From assembly GCF_009739465.1 (NCBI RefSeq), contig NZ_WHOM01000078.1, positions 228,133 through 292,132 on the forward strand: a stretch of DNA of 64,000 nt, in the 5' to 3' direction. The translations under genes and the position numbers were made by a program. Of the stretch, positions 32,622 to 40,954 are shown piece after piece. Below the pieces are notes generated by a model, which saw only the letters and a program-made list of their open reading frames with translations, ran no database searches and was not told where the DNA came from. Each line of letters opens with the position of its first letter. Position 1 is the first letter of the stretch. This DNA comes from Streptomyces apocyni (GTDB lineage: Bacteria; Actinomycetota; Actinomycetes; Streptomycetales; Streptomycetaceae).

Positions 32622-32738
32622 CGTCGTGCTGTGGCGCCCCAGCACAACGCCCCGGGCGCGCGGCTCTGCACCGAGGCGTGCGCCACTCGCTGGAGCATCG
32701 CCGTGAACCAGGCGCACCCCCCTCGTTAGGGTGACCCC

Positions 32739-34049
32739 ATGAGCACTCCAGCCCACCCCTCGTCACGCTTCGACCGCGGTCACACCGACGACCTCATCCC
32801 CTTCCTGGCGGCGAGCCCGTCCCCGTACCACGCCGTGGCCAACGCCGCCGAGCGGCTGGAGAAGGTGGGCTTCCAGCAGGTCGAGGAGACCTCCGCGTGG
32901 GACGCCACCAGCGGCGGCAAGTACGTACTGCGCGGCGGCGCGATCATCGCCTGGTACGTCCCCGAGGGCGCCGCCCCGCACACCCCCTTCCGCATCGTCG
33001 GCGCCCACACCGACTCCCCGAACCTACGCGTCAAGCCGCTCCCCGACACGGGCAGCGCGGGCTGGCGGCAGGTGGCCGTCGAGATCTACGGCGGCCCGCT
33101 GCTGAACTCCTGGCTGGACCGCGACCTGGGCCTCGCGGGCCGCCTGACCCTGCGCGACGGCTCAACCCGCCTGATCAACGTCGACCGCCCGCTCCTGCGC
33201 GTCCCCCAGCTCGCCATCCACCTGGACCGCAGCGTCAGCAGCGACGGCCTCAAGCTGGACAAGCAGCGCCACCTCCAGCCCGTCTGGGGCCTCGGCGACT
33301 CCCGCGAGGGCGACCTGATCCGCTTCCTGGAGGAGGAGTGCGGCCTGGCGGCGGGCGAGGTGACCGGCTGGGACCTGATGACCCACTCCATCGAGCCCCC
33401 CGCCTACCTGGGCCGCGACCGCGAACTCCTGGCGGGCCCGCGCATGGACAACCTGCTCTCGGTACACGCGGCGACGGCCGCGCTGGCGGCGGTGTCGACC
33501 GACCGGGGCGACGACCTCCCGTACATCCCGGTGTTCGCCGCCTTCGACCACGAGGAGAACGGCTCCCAGTCCGACACCGGCGCGGACGGCCCGCTGCTCG
33601 GGTCGGTCCTGGAGCGCTCGGTGTTCGCGCGCGGCGGCTCGTACGAGGACAAGGCCCGCGCCTTCGCCGGTACGGCCTGCCTCTCCTCCGACACCGGCCA
33701 CGCCGTGCACCCCAACTACGCGGAGCGCCACGACCCGACCCACCACCCCCGCGCGGGCGGCGGCCCCATCCTCAAGGTCAACGTCAACAACCGTTACGCG
33801 ACGGACGGTTCGGGCCGCGCGATGTTCGCGGCGGCCTGCGAGAAGGCGGACGTCCCCTTCCAGTCCTTCGTCTCCAACAACACCATGCCCTGCGGCACGA
33901 CGATCGGCCCGATCACGGCGGCCCGGCACGGCATCAAGACGGTCGACATCGGCGTAGCGATCCTGTCGATGCACAGCGCCCGCGAACTGTGCGCTACGGC
34001 GGACCCGTATCTGCTGGCGAACGCGCTGGTGGCGTTCCTGGAGGGCTGA
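32739..34049 (+). CDS. M18-family aminopeptidase
   Basis: A 436-residue dinuclear-zinc aminopeptidase of the aspartyl-aminopeptidase (M18) family. Metal ligands and catalytic residues are visible in GAHTDSPNLRVKP, AAFDHEENGSQSDTGADGPL, SSDTGHAVHPNYAERHDP and the C-terminal AILSMHSARELC. Full length for the family. It is cytoplasmic and releases N-terminal residues, acidic ones in characterised members. Homologues are annotated apeB or pepC. It is followed by the convergent locus B, only 42 bp away. Confidence 0.94.
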   Translation: MSTPAHPSSRFDRGHTDDLIPFLAASPSPYHAVANAAERLEKVGFQQVEETSAWDATSGGKYVLRGGAIIAWYVPEGAAPHTPFRIVGAHTDSPNLRVKPLPDTGSAGWRQVAVEIYGGPLLNSWLDRDLGLAGRLTLRDGSTRLINVDRPLLRVPQLAIHLDRSVSSDGLKLDKQRHLQPVWGLGDSREGDLIRFLEEECGLAAGEVTGWDLMTHSIEPPAYLGRDRELLAGPRMDNLLSVHAATAALAAVSTDRGDDLPYIPVFAAFDHEENGSQSDTGADGPLLGSVLERSVFARGGSYEDKARAFAGTACLSSDTGHAVHPNYAERHDPTHHPRAGGGPILKVNVNNRYATDGSGRAMFAAACEKADVPFQSFVSNNTMPCGTTIGPITAARHGIKTVDIGVAILSMHSARELCATADPYLLANALVAFLEG

Positions 34050-34091
34050 TCTGGACGAGAAGGTGAGGGCCCTGGACTCGGCCCCGGGCCC

Positions 34092-35009
34092 TCACCCCTC
34101 GACGAACAGCTCAGCCGCGTCGGCGACCTGGTACGACCGGTCCACCCAGACCGCCAGCTGCTCCAGATCCGTGGCGGAGACCACGCGCTGCCGCACGGCT
34201 TCCGGCACCTCAACCCCGCGCCACTTCAGCGTGCGCAGGATCGTCGTGGCCCGCTCCTCGGCGAGTGTGGCCCGTGCCTCCAACCGGCCTTCCTCACGGC
34301 CTTCCTCACGGCCTTCCTCACGCACCTTCTGGGCGACCTCGTGGCGGAAGAAATAGTTGATCGTCGACATCTTGTCCCTCCAGATCTCCTTCGCCTGGGG
34401 GTCGACCAGGCCTGACTCGACGAGCTGAGCGAACACCGCCGCGCTCTCGACGTCGATGGTTTCCAGTGCGGCAGCCAGCGACTCCAGTATGGCCGTGACT
34501 GCGGGCCCCCGACCATGCGTCAGGGCCGAGAGCACGGCGAGCGGAACATCCCGCACGGCCTCACTCTCCTCCGCGATCACCGGAACGTTGTCCGGACCCA
34601 GGACCAGCGGCCGTAACGTGAGCGTGGGCCAGCCCGGCAGCCCCAACCGGATGGGCTGTGCGGCCCATCGGGCGGTCGAAGCACTCTGAGTGACGACCAC
34701 CAGCACCGGTTGGCAGCGGAACTTCGCGTAGAGGTACGAGAGGTAGTACGCCCAACTTCCGCGCTTGTCCTCGTCCTTCTTCCCCTGCGCCTCGATGACG
34801 AGCAGGTAGTCCCCCTCGTCCGTATCCACCCGCACCAGTGTGTCCACTCGCCGCTCGATCGGTTCGATCTCCGTGAGATCAGCGTTGAGCACCGCCATGT
34901 CACGCGGCTCGGGAAACGGGACGTGGAGCAGGTGTTGGATGGCGCGGATCAGCAGCGCCGTGTCCTTCTGAAAGATCCGGTGCAGCGCCTCGTGTGACGA
35001 GCTGACCAT
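34092..35009 (-). CDS. Rpn-like PD-(D/E)XK nuclease-family protein (locus B), with TTA codon
   Basis: A 305-residue paralogue of the 21807 gene, equal in length. The core has ERRVDTLVRV (Asp), YLLVIEAQGKKDEDKRGSW (Glu, Gln, Lys) and YYLSYLYAKF. The helical C-terminus contains three copies of REEG (EEGREEGREEGR, encoded by a 12-bp DNA repeat at 34284-34322) and the tail TTILRTLKWRGVEV...LAVWVDRSYQ...AELFVEG. Codon 132 (34614-34616) is TTA, so translation should require bldA tRNA. ATG 35009 has AGGAGAG upstream. It lies 33 bp downstream of the ATPase gene, same strand. It has no short companion gene. Confidence 0.86.
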   Translation of the reverse strand: MVSSSHEALHRIFQKDTALLIRAIQHLLHVPFPEPRDMAVLNADLTEIEPIERRVDTLVRVDTDEGDYLLVIEAQGKKDEDKRGSWAYYLSYLYAKFRCQPVLVVVTQSASTARWAAQPIRLGLPGWPTLTLRPLVLGPDNVPVIAEESEAVRDVPLAVLSALTHGRGPAVTAILESLAAALETIDVESAAVFAQLVESGLVDPQAKEIWRDKMSTINYFFRHEVAQKVREEGREEGREEGRLEARATLAEERATTILRTLKWRGVEVPEAVRQRVVSATDLEQLAVWVDRSYQVADAAELFVEG

Positions 35010-35042
35010 CAGCTCTCCTTTCTGTCTGGCATGGTCAACGAG

Positions 35043-35486
35043 CTACGCGGCGCCAAGTTCGCACCACACGTACTTCCCCTTCCTGGTGTCCCGACCCGAG
35101 GCCAGCGGGTGCCACCCCCAGCCATCCGCCCAGGTACGCACCAGGGCCAGCCCCCGCCCCTGTTCGGCGTCCACGTCCGGGGCGAGGGCCAGGGCGAGCG
35201 CGGGCGGAGGCGGGGCCGGAGGGGTCGGGTCGGCGTCCCACGCGCAGATCCGCAGCGTGCCGCCGGACCTGTGCACGCTGAGCGCGGCCGGGCCCTTGGT
35301 GTGCCGTACGGCGTTGCCGATCAGCTCGGTGGCAAGGAGTTCGGCCAGCTCGGTGAGGTGGGCCAGGCCGTGGGCGGCGAGGACCAGCCGCAGAGTCTGG
35401 CGGCAGACCGTCACGGCGATCGGATCGTGCGGGATGTGGAGGGTGTACTCCCAGGATTCGTCGTACACGTCGTCGATTTTCGGCAT
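35043..35486 (-). CDS. Anti-sigma-type ATP-binding protein (HATPase_c_2), locus B
   Basis: A 147-residue protein equal in length to its locus A counterpart. The opening WEYTLHIPHDPIAVTVCRQTLRLVL parallels that of locus A, the N-box is ELLATELIGNAVRHTKG, and the G2-like loop is EQGRGLALVRTWADGWGWHP, with KYVWCEL at the end. A Pro/Ala-rich insertion (PPAPPPPALALALAP) replaces the usual G1 segment. Transcribed before the Rpn gene and divergent from the XRE gene. Confidence 0.9.
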   Translation of the reverse strand: MPKIDDVYDESWEYTLHIPHDPIAVTVCRQTLRLVLAAHGLAHLTELAELLATELIGNAVRHTKGPAALSVHRSGGTLRICAWDADPTPPAPPPPALALALAPDVDAEQGRGLALVRTWADGWGWHPLASGRDTRKGKYVWCELGAA

Positions 35487-35719
35487 GGCGGAACTCCGAG
35501 TGGTGGAAGGGTAGAGGGAGTTCGCGGCGGTCAGCGGGCGGTGGCAGTTTCACGGCCGTCACGGCATGACGGCGTGGTGCGCTTCCGGAGCCCCGGTCTC
35601 GCAGCGTTTGCGACGTGTCACTGACGGTAGACCTCTACATTTAGGTCCCGCAAGCGGTCCCCGTAATCTGACACCCGAACGGGTCGCCCATCCAAGCAAG
35701 TTGGACCAAGGAGCTAGAC

Positions 35720-36571
35720 ATGGCCACCAGAAGCCATCCCACAGCTCGACAGCTTCGCCTCGGCGTTGAGCTGCGCAAGCTACGCGAGGCCGCAGGCTTG
35801 ACGGCGCGGGAGACGGCTGCCCTGCTCGGCGTGAACTCGACCCAGATGACACACATCGAGACCGGCTTGTCCGGCGTAAGCGAGGTCCGCCTACGCCGCC
35901 TCGCAGCGCACTACGCCTGCACAGACGAGGCGCTCATCAATGCCCTGGTCGCCCTGGCAACCGACCGTACGCGCGGCTGGTGGGAGGAGTACCGAGGAGT
36001 TCTCCCCGCACCCTTCCTCGACCTCTCCGAGCTCGATCACCACGCGACCTTCCGGCACGACGTAGCCGTAATCCATGTACCGGGGCTCCTACAGACCGAG
36101 CCTTACGCCCGAGCTCTCTTCTCTTACATGGCGCCCGAACTCCCTCCGAGCGAACTGGAGCCACGCGTGGAGCATCGGATGCGGCGGCGCGGGGTCATCG
36201 GGCAGCCCAATCCGATCGAGTACAAGGCTGTGATCCACGAGGCAGCCCTCCGCATCAGAGTGAGCAGTCGTTCGGAGTGCAGGACCCAACTCGCCCGAAT
36301 CCTGGAGCTGTCCGAGATGGACCACATGACCGTGCGGGTCATCCCCTTCAACCTGGACAACTTCGCGGGAGCCGGAAGCGCGATGGCCTACGTGGGCGGA
36401 CCGGTGCCTCAACTGGACACCGTTGTGCGCGACGCCCCACACGGAACGGGCTTCATTGACGCCGAGGCCCAACTGAACCACTTTCGAACACTGTTCCGTA
36501 AGGTGGAGGCAGCGTCGCTAGACCCTGAGCAGTCTCGCGACATCATCCAACGGATGGCAAAGGAACTGTGA
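35720..36571 (+). CDS. XRE-family regulator with DUF5753, WhiJ-like (locus B)
   Basis: A 283-residue protein, equal in length to the locus A regulator and clearly its closest relative here. HTH: RQLRLGVELRKLREAAGLTA, GVNSTQMTHIETGLSG; DUF5753: RGWWEEYRGVLPAPFLDLSELD, HVPGLLQTEPYARA, VIHEAALRIRVSSR, VRVIPFNLDNFAG. AAGGAG sits 6 nt before the ATG. TACATT at 35636-35641 may be a -10 element. Followed after 9 nt by DUF397. Confidence 0.92.
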   Translation: MATRSHPTARQLRLGVELRKLREAAGLTARETAALLGVNSTQMTHIETGLSGVSEVRLRRLAAHYACTDEALINALVALATDRTRGWWEEYRGVLPAPFLDLSELDHHATFRHDVAVIHVPGLLQTEPYARALFSYMAPELPPSELEPRVEHRMRRRGVIGQPNPIEYKAVIHEAALRIRVSSRSECRTQLARILELSEMDHMTVRVIPFNLDNFAGAGSAMAYVGGPVPQLDTVVRDAPHGTGFIDAEAQLNHFRTLFRKVEAASLDPEQSRDIIQRMAKEL

Positions 36572-36580
36572 GGCACAGGC

Positions 36581-36793
36581 ATGACCACCCCGGCCACATG
36601 GCAGAAGTCGTCCTTCTCCGGCGGCGGCGAAGGCAATGACTGTGTAGAGCTAGCCACCGCCGAAGGCGGGATCCGCCTTCGGGAAAGCGATGCCCCGGCC
36701 ACGATGCTGGCCACCACCCCGGCCCCCCTCACCCACCTCCTCCACACCCTCAAGTCCAGGCAGCATCAGGCAGCGCCCTGCGGCCGCCGCTAG
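36581..36793 (+). CDS. DUF397 small protein (locus B)
   Basis: A 70-residue protein beginning MTTPATWQKSSFSGGGEGND with CVELATAEGGIRLRESDAP, the DUF397 pattern shared with the locus A protein (QKSSFSGGG.GN.CVE). The C-terminus is extended by about 12 residues, ending QAAPCGRR. Part of the XRE operon. Confidence 0.88.
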   Translation: MTTPATWQKSSFSGGGEGNDCVELATAEGGIRLRESDAPATMLATTPAPLTHLLHTLKSRQHQAAPCGRR

Positions 36794-36847
36794 CGCGCTG
36801 TGATCGGCTGAGCAGCATCGTTGTGCAGGTCGTGACACCGTGGTGGC

Positions 36848-37420
36848 ATGACCATCGAAGTTCGCCCGGCGTCGGTCTTCGAGGACGTCCGTGACGTTGT
36901 CGGCCCAAAGTCACCTGACGCCAACGTGTGCTGGTGCCTGAGCTACCGCATCCCGTCCAAGCTCAACAACGAGCTCCGTGGGCCAGCGCGCGGCGAGTAC
37001 GTAGCCAAGCTGTGCCGAAACCAGCCCCCGCCGGGGGTGCTCGCGTACGACGGCGACACGCCAGTCGGCTGGGCCGCTGTGGCACCCCGCTCGGACACGG
37101 CCTTCGCCCACAGCCGCAAGATCCCGCACGTCGACGACCTGCCGGTCTGGTCACTGTGGTGCATCCGGGTACGCCCCGGCCACCGCAAGCAGGGGATCAC
37201 GCACGCTCTCATCGCCGGAGCGGTCGAGTTCGCCCGCTCCCAAGGCGCACCGGCGATCGAGGCGTACCCCCTCGACAACGGCGACGCCAAGGTGGACACG
37301 ACGATGGCGTACGCCGGACTCCGCAAGAACTTCGAGCGCGCCGGCTTCACCCACGCCGCCGACACCACCTCGGTACTGGCCGGCCACCCCCGCATCCTGA
37401 TGCGACGCACCCTGCACTAA
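36848..37420 (+). CDS. GNAT-family N-acetyltransferase
   Basis: A 190-residue cytoplasmic acetyltransferase. The acetyl-CoA-binding motif A is IRVRPGHRKQGITHALIAGA (R/QxxGxG/T pattern), with a preceding beta-bulge strand LPVWSLWCIRV and a C-terminal AYAGLRKNFERAGF. An N-terminal cysteine-rich piece (VCWCLSYRIP) is typical of a Streptomyces subgroup. The acceptor substrate is unknown. It is the last gene before the repeat island. Confidence 0.9.
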   Translation: MTIEVRPASVFEDVRDVVGPKSPDANVCWCLSYRIPSKLNNELRGPARGEYVAKLCRNQPPPGVLAYDGDTPVGWAAVAPRSDTAFAHSRKIPHVDDLPVWSLWCIRVRPGHRKQGITHALIAGAVEFARSQGAPAIEAYPLDNGDAKVDTTMAYAGLRKNFERAGFTHAADTTSVLAGHPRILMRRTLH

Positions 37421-37498
37421 CCAACCCAGCTCCGGGCTCCCCGGACGCGGGCGCGGCTAGACGGGGCAACGTCGCGGCCACCTGGGGCGCCGGGGTGG

Positions 37499-37764
37499 GT
37501 CGGGTCGGTGTCGTGGTGGGCCAGTACCGCGTTGGGCACCGGTGGCCGCCCGGTCCGTCCGATGATGGCAGGTCCGGCCCGGGTATCAAGGGCGCTCCCT
37601 ACGGTCGCGTCGGCTGCGCCGATTCCGCTGTCGCTCCACCCTTGACACCCGACCCGGACCCGCGAACGCGAGGTACACCGGGCGGCCCAAAAGACGGGGC
37701 AGCGGGACGGGTAGGGGGTGGTGAGCGTTTGCATGCCGGGTGCGGACTGGTTGTTGGGGCGCAC
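37499..37764. repeat. Left arm of a 265-bp inverted repeat
   Basis: The stretch from GTCGGGTCGGTGTCGTGG to GGTTGTTGGGGCGCAC matches the reverse complement of 39019-39282 at roughly nine bases in ten by hand alignment, with small indels. The arms enclose about 1.25 kb including the YunG-like gene. No ORF is conserved between them. Confidence 0.85.
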
Positions 37765-38000
37765 AAGCGGGGTGGGCGGCCCGACACCGGCTCAGCGTCT
37801 GCGAGCGGTGAGGGCCGGGGGTGCGCACGAGAGGGGTGGGGTGGTGCGACACCGGATCGGCGACTGCGGCGGGTGGAGGGAACGGGTGCGCGCTATGGCT
37901 GAGCGGACGGGGCTGCCCCGGCTCGGTGCTTGCGGGTCGTGGGGGCGGGTGTTGCCGCCCCGGCTCAGCGACAGCGGGCGGATGGGGTGACCACCGGGCA
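37765..38000. repeat. Degenerate tandem repeats, left side
   Basis: Copies of GACACCGG followed by GCTCAGCG-type and GTGCGCACGAG words recur about every 64 bp. They are the diverged reverse complement of the array at 38813-39018. Confidence 0.55.
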
Positions 38001-38100
38001 CGCGAGCCACGCGTGGGAGTGGCGCCCGGCCTGGCGACCGCCACGGGTGGGACGGGAAGGGACGTCTGGGGCTGGTGGGGTCAGGTCGGGAGGGAAGTGC

Positions 38101-38153
38101 GACTTTGGGACACCAAAACCCGGGCAAAAGGGGCGGCTTGCTGTACCAAAGTC
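38101..38153. other. Mutually exclusive hairpins
   Basis: TTTGG (38104-38108) can pair with CCAAA (38113-38117), or GACTTTGG (38101-38108) with CCAAAGTC (38146-38153). Both cannot form at once. The element lies just downstream of the YunG-like gene's 3' end on the minus strand and could terminate it. Confidence 0.45.
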
Positions 38154-38218
38154 TCCTCTTACTTCCGACTGGGGCGAGAGGGGATCGCCAAGCGCCCGGC
38201 CCGGTGACCTCTGTCTCC

Positions 38219-38617
38219 TCAGACGGGCTCCGGAAGCGGGCCAAGGTGCTTGATCACACGCTCACGCAGCAGGAGGTACTCCTCCCGGCGGCGAGGTAGC
38301 GGGCCCGGCGGCCGCACGACGACACGAGCAGCCGTGACCGTCTGCCCGCGCTGGAACTGCTCACGGGTCAAGTCGAGTTCCACACCGCTCGGCAGCCGGT
38401 TCCACCAGTGGAAACCGTGCTGGGTCCCGCCAAGATGCACCTCGCCGACCATGAGATCACCGCCGAAGACGTCGTTGACGATCAAAGCCGTGATGTCGCA
38501 GTGACCCCAGGCCGGGTTGCCCGGCTGCCAGTCGGCCTGGTCGTCGGGCGAGCAGGTGTCGGCAGCCCAGCCGGCACGCAGGGCCTTGTCGAGATCAAGC
38601 AGGTTCCAAGAGGTCAT
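38219..38617 (-). CDS. YunG-like protein
   Basis: A 132-residue soluble protein. WAADTCSPDDQADWQPGNPAWGHCDITALIV and GGDLMVGEVHLGGTQHGFHWWN match the pattern of the YunG family (Cys, then a Trp-Gly-His-Cys segment, then His-Trp). The conserved Cys and His residues suggest a thiol-hydrolase-like site, but family function is unknown. It starts at ATG 38617 with a weak ribosome site. It is the only plausible gene inside the inverted-repeat island. Confidence 0.75.
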   Translation of the reverse strand: MTSWNLLDLDKALRAGWAADTCSPDDQADWQPGNPAWGHCDITALIVNDVFGGDLMVGEVHLGGTQHGFHWWNRLPSGVELDLTREQFQRGQTVTAARVVVRPPGPLPRRREEYLLLRERVIKHLGPLPEPV

Positions 38618-38725
38618 GCCGCAGCATCGCAGCCACCACTGACATCACAGTTGGCCCAGGCGCCCAGGGCCCGGCTGTCCCGAACATGCACAGATGCAGC
38701 TGAGCAGAGGACGAATAGTCGAACC

Positions 38726-38775
38726 GGACAGGGAGATCAACTGTCCGTGAGCAAGGACTTAAAATGTCCGCTCAC
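38726..38775. promoter_or_regulatory. Clustered GGAC/GTCC dyads upstream of the YunG-like gene
   Basis: GGACAG (38726-38731) pairs with CTGTCC (38741-38746). GTGAGC-AA-GGAC (38747-38758) pairs with GTCC-GCTCAC (38766-38775) around TTAAAAT. They lie 110-160 bp upstream of the YunG-like start and could be operators or a stem-loop RNA. Confidence 0.45.
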
Positions 38776-38812
38776 CCGGATGTCCCACCGTCCGTGGACA
38801 TGTGGCACCGCC

Positions 38813-39018
38813 CACTCGCCCCTCGTGCGCACCGGCCACCCTCATGATCCGCAGGCGCTGAGCCGGGGCGGCACCACCCTGCCCCTCTCGTGCGCACCGG
38901 TCATCCCCACGACCCGCAGCCGCTGAGCCGGTGTCGCACCACCCACCCCCCTCGTGTGCACCCGCAACCCCCACCGCCCGCAGCCGCTGAGCCGGTGTCG
39001 CACCACCCACCCCCCTCG
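38813..39018. repeat. 64-bp tandem direct repeats
   Basis: A 44-bp block starting CCCGCAGCCGCTGAGCCGG is perfectly repeated at 38913-38956 and 38977-39020 (64-bp period), with an imperfect third unit from 38848 and a partial one before it. The last copy runs into the right inverted-repeat arm. Confidence 0.8.
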
Positions 39019-39282
39019 TGCGCCCCAACAACCAGTCCGCACCCGGCATTCAAACGCTCACCACCCTCCACCCGTCCCGCTGCCCTGTTTTTGGGCCGCC
39101 CGGTGTACCTCAGCCTCGCGGGTCCGGGACGGGTGTCAAGGGTGGAGCGACAGCGGAATCGGCGCAGCCGACGCGACCAAAGGGAGCGCCCTTTACACCC
39201 GGCCCGGACCCGCCACCATCCGACGAACCGGGCGGCCACCGGTGCCCAACGCGGTACTGGCCCACCACGACACCGACCCGCC
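39019..39282. repeat. Right arm of the 265-bp inverted repeat
   Basis: Begins GTGCGCCCCAACAACCAG and ends CACCGACCCG; the reverse complement of 37499-37764 with scattered substitutions. See the left arm. Confidence 0.85.
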
Positions 39283-39700
39283 CCGCCCCGTCCCGCCCCA
39301 CACTCCAGGCAGCCACAACGCAGCCCCGTTGGCGCCCAACTCCTCGGCTAGCGTCGCGCGCTGGTGCGGCCGACAGCAGGGTGCGGCCCCGGTCGGCTTG
39401 TCGGCCCGGACCGTAGGCACCGAAGCGGCCAGGCCACCACTCGTGCGCTCCGCGACCGCGACCGCGACCGCAACCGAACCGTCCGGCAGCGAAACACGCC
39501 CCTCCCGCGTTTGCCCGCCGCGCCCGGCGGAGGCCACCCCTGAGGGTGGACCCTGACAACACCCCTTGCGTGCCGCCCTGTTGGGCCTAGGGGGTCACCA
39601 GGGTCTGCCTCCACCCCATCGGTGATCCGTCGCCCCGGCGCGCTGGCCAGGATGGGACCTGACCTCAACAGCCCACCCAGCAGCCCACCCTGGAGCCCAG

Positions 39701-40912
39701 ATGCACACCCGTAGCAGCAGCCGCACCCGTAGCAGCAGCCGTAGCCGTGCCCGTACCCACACCACCCTCAGCGCCCTCGCCGCCGCTCTCGTGCTCGGCC
39801 TGGCGGCGGCGCCCCTCACGGCCCCGGCGTTCGCCGCGTCGTCCCCCACCGGTGCCTCCACCGGCGCCTCCACCGGTGCCTCCGCCGTGAAGCCGGGACC
39901 AGCTGCCGACGCGTTGCGCGGCGCCATCGCCGGGCTGCCGGACGGCGTCGCCACGGCGGCGCTCGTGCGGCTCGGGGGCGACGAACGCTGGTGCGGCAGC
40001 GCGGGCGTGCGGAGCCTGAGGACGGGGCAGAAGGCCGTAGGGCACGCCCGCTTCCGCGCCGGGTCCACGACCAAGGTAGTCACGGCGGCGGTCGTGCTGC
40101 AGCTCGCCGCCGAGGGGAAGCTCGACCTGGACGGGAAGGTGCAGGACTACCTTCCCGGGCTCCTCACGGACGACTTCGCGCCCATCACCGTACGGCAGTT
40201 GCTCAACTACACCAGCGGGCTCAAGCCAGGCGCCTCCCTGGGCGACACTCGCGGCGAGGGCTACGAACGGCGCTTCGAGACGCTCACGCCCGAGGAGGTC
40301 GTGGCCGAGTCCGTCGCCAAGGGGCCGGAATCCGCGCCGGGCACGCGGCAGAGTTACGGCAACATCCACTACACGGTGCTCGGCATGCTGATCGAGAAGG
40401 TCACCGGCGACAGCTACGAACACCAGGCTGCCCAACGGGTGTTCAGGCCGGTTGGCATGCGCCATACCTCCTTCCCCAGCGGAGCCGATCCGCGCATCCA
40501 CGGCCCCCACAACCGCGGCTACCAGGTCATGGAGGACGGCAAGGTCGTGGACGTCACGGAGTGGAACATGTCGGACCGCTGGGCTGCTGGCGACATGATC
40601 TCCACGACCGCCGACCTGGAGAAGTTCCTGTACGCCCTGTTCCGCGGCGAGGTCGTGCCCGAGCCACAGCTCGGGGAGATGTTCACGGTGCCCGACCTGC
40701 CCGGTGCGACGTACAGCGCGGGCCTCCAACGCGTAGAGGTGAACGGCAAGGTGATCTGGGCCAAGACAGGCGCGCGCCCTGGCTATCACACGGTCATCGC
40801 CGCCACGAGAGACCTGTCGCGGACCTTGGTCTACTCGGTCAACGCCCTGAACGCACACGGCGCGGGGCGAAGCCTCGCGGAACGGTTCGCCATCCCGGCG
40901 TTCCAGAACTGA
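39701..40912 (+). CDS. Serine hydrolase, beta-lactamase / D-alanyl-D-alanine carboxypeptidase class C type
   Basis: A 403-residue secreted protein. The N-terminus has an unusual Ser/Arg repeat (RSSSRTRSSSRSR) before the signal helix (LSALAAALVLGLAAAPL, cleavage near AFA). The catalytic domain shows SxxK as STTK (Ser nucleophile), YxN as YGN in RQSYGNIHY, and KTG as KTGARPGYHT. Members act on D-Ala-D-Ala peptides, beta-lactams or esters; no clear specificity can be read. Three GAST repeats form the linker after the signal. GGAG lies 5 nt before the ATG. Confidence 0.9.
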   Translation: MHTRSSSRTRSSSRSRARTHTTLSALAAALVLGLAAAPLTAPAFAASSPTGASTGASTGASAVKPGPAADALRGAIAGLPDGVATAALVRLGGDERWCGSAGVRSLRTGQKAVGHARFRAGSTTKVVTAAVVLQLAAEGKLDLDGKVQDYLPGLLTDDFAPITVRQLLNYTSGLKPGASLGDTRGEGYERRFETLTPEEVVAESVAKGPESAPGTRQSYGNIHYTVLGMLIEKVTGDSYEHQAAQRVFRPVGMRHTSFPSGADPRIHGPHNRGYQVMEDGKVVDVTEWNMSDRWAAGDMISTTADLEKFLYALFRGEVVPEPQLGEMFTVPDLPGATYSAGLQRVEVNGKVIWAKTGARPGYHTVIAATRDLSRTLVYSVNALNAHGAGRSLAERFAIPAFQN

Positions 40913-40954
40913 TCCCCACGCGGCGGAACTCAGGAACTCAGGAACGCACGCTGA

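Larger units (their letters stand above)
37421..38218. other. Gene-poor repeat island, left part
   Basis: About 800 bp without a convincing gene. It holds the left inverted-repeat arm, degenerate GACACCGG/GCTCAGCG tandem copies, and the alternative hairpins at 38101-38153. Open frames here are in several phases and Gly/Arg-rich without conserved starts, and are judged non-coding. Confidence 0.6.
38618..39700. other. Gene-poor repeat island, right part
   Basis: About 1.1 kb without a convincing gene. It contains GGAC/GTCC dyads (38726-38775), the 64-bp tandem array, the right inverted-repeat arm, and from 39283 to 39700 unique non-coding DNA leading to the serine-hydrolase start (GGAG 39692-39695). 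Confidence 0.6.

Noticed and set aside
30721..32766. 681-codon minus-strand frame over the acyl-CoA dehydrogenase
   Set aside because: An antisense shadow; composition unlike a real protein.
38813..39018. CRISPR array
   Set aside because: The units are contiguous 64-bp tandem copies; there are no unique spacers and no cas genes.
37421..39700. Small ORFs in the repeat island
   Set aside because: They change frame between repeat copies, lack ribosome sites, and are mirrored by the inverted arms in other frames.
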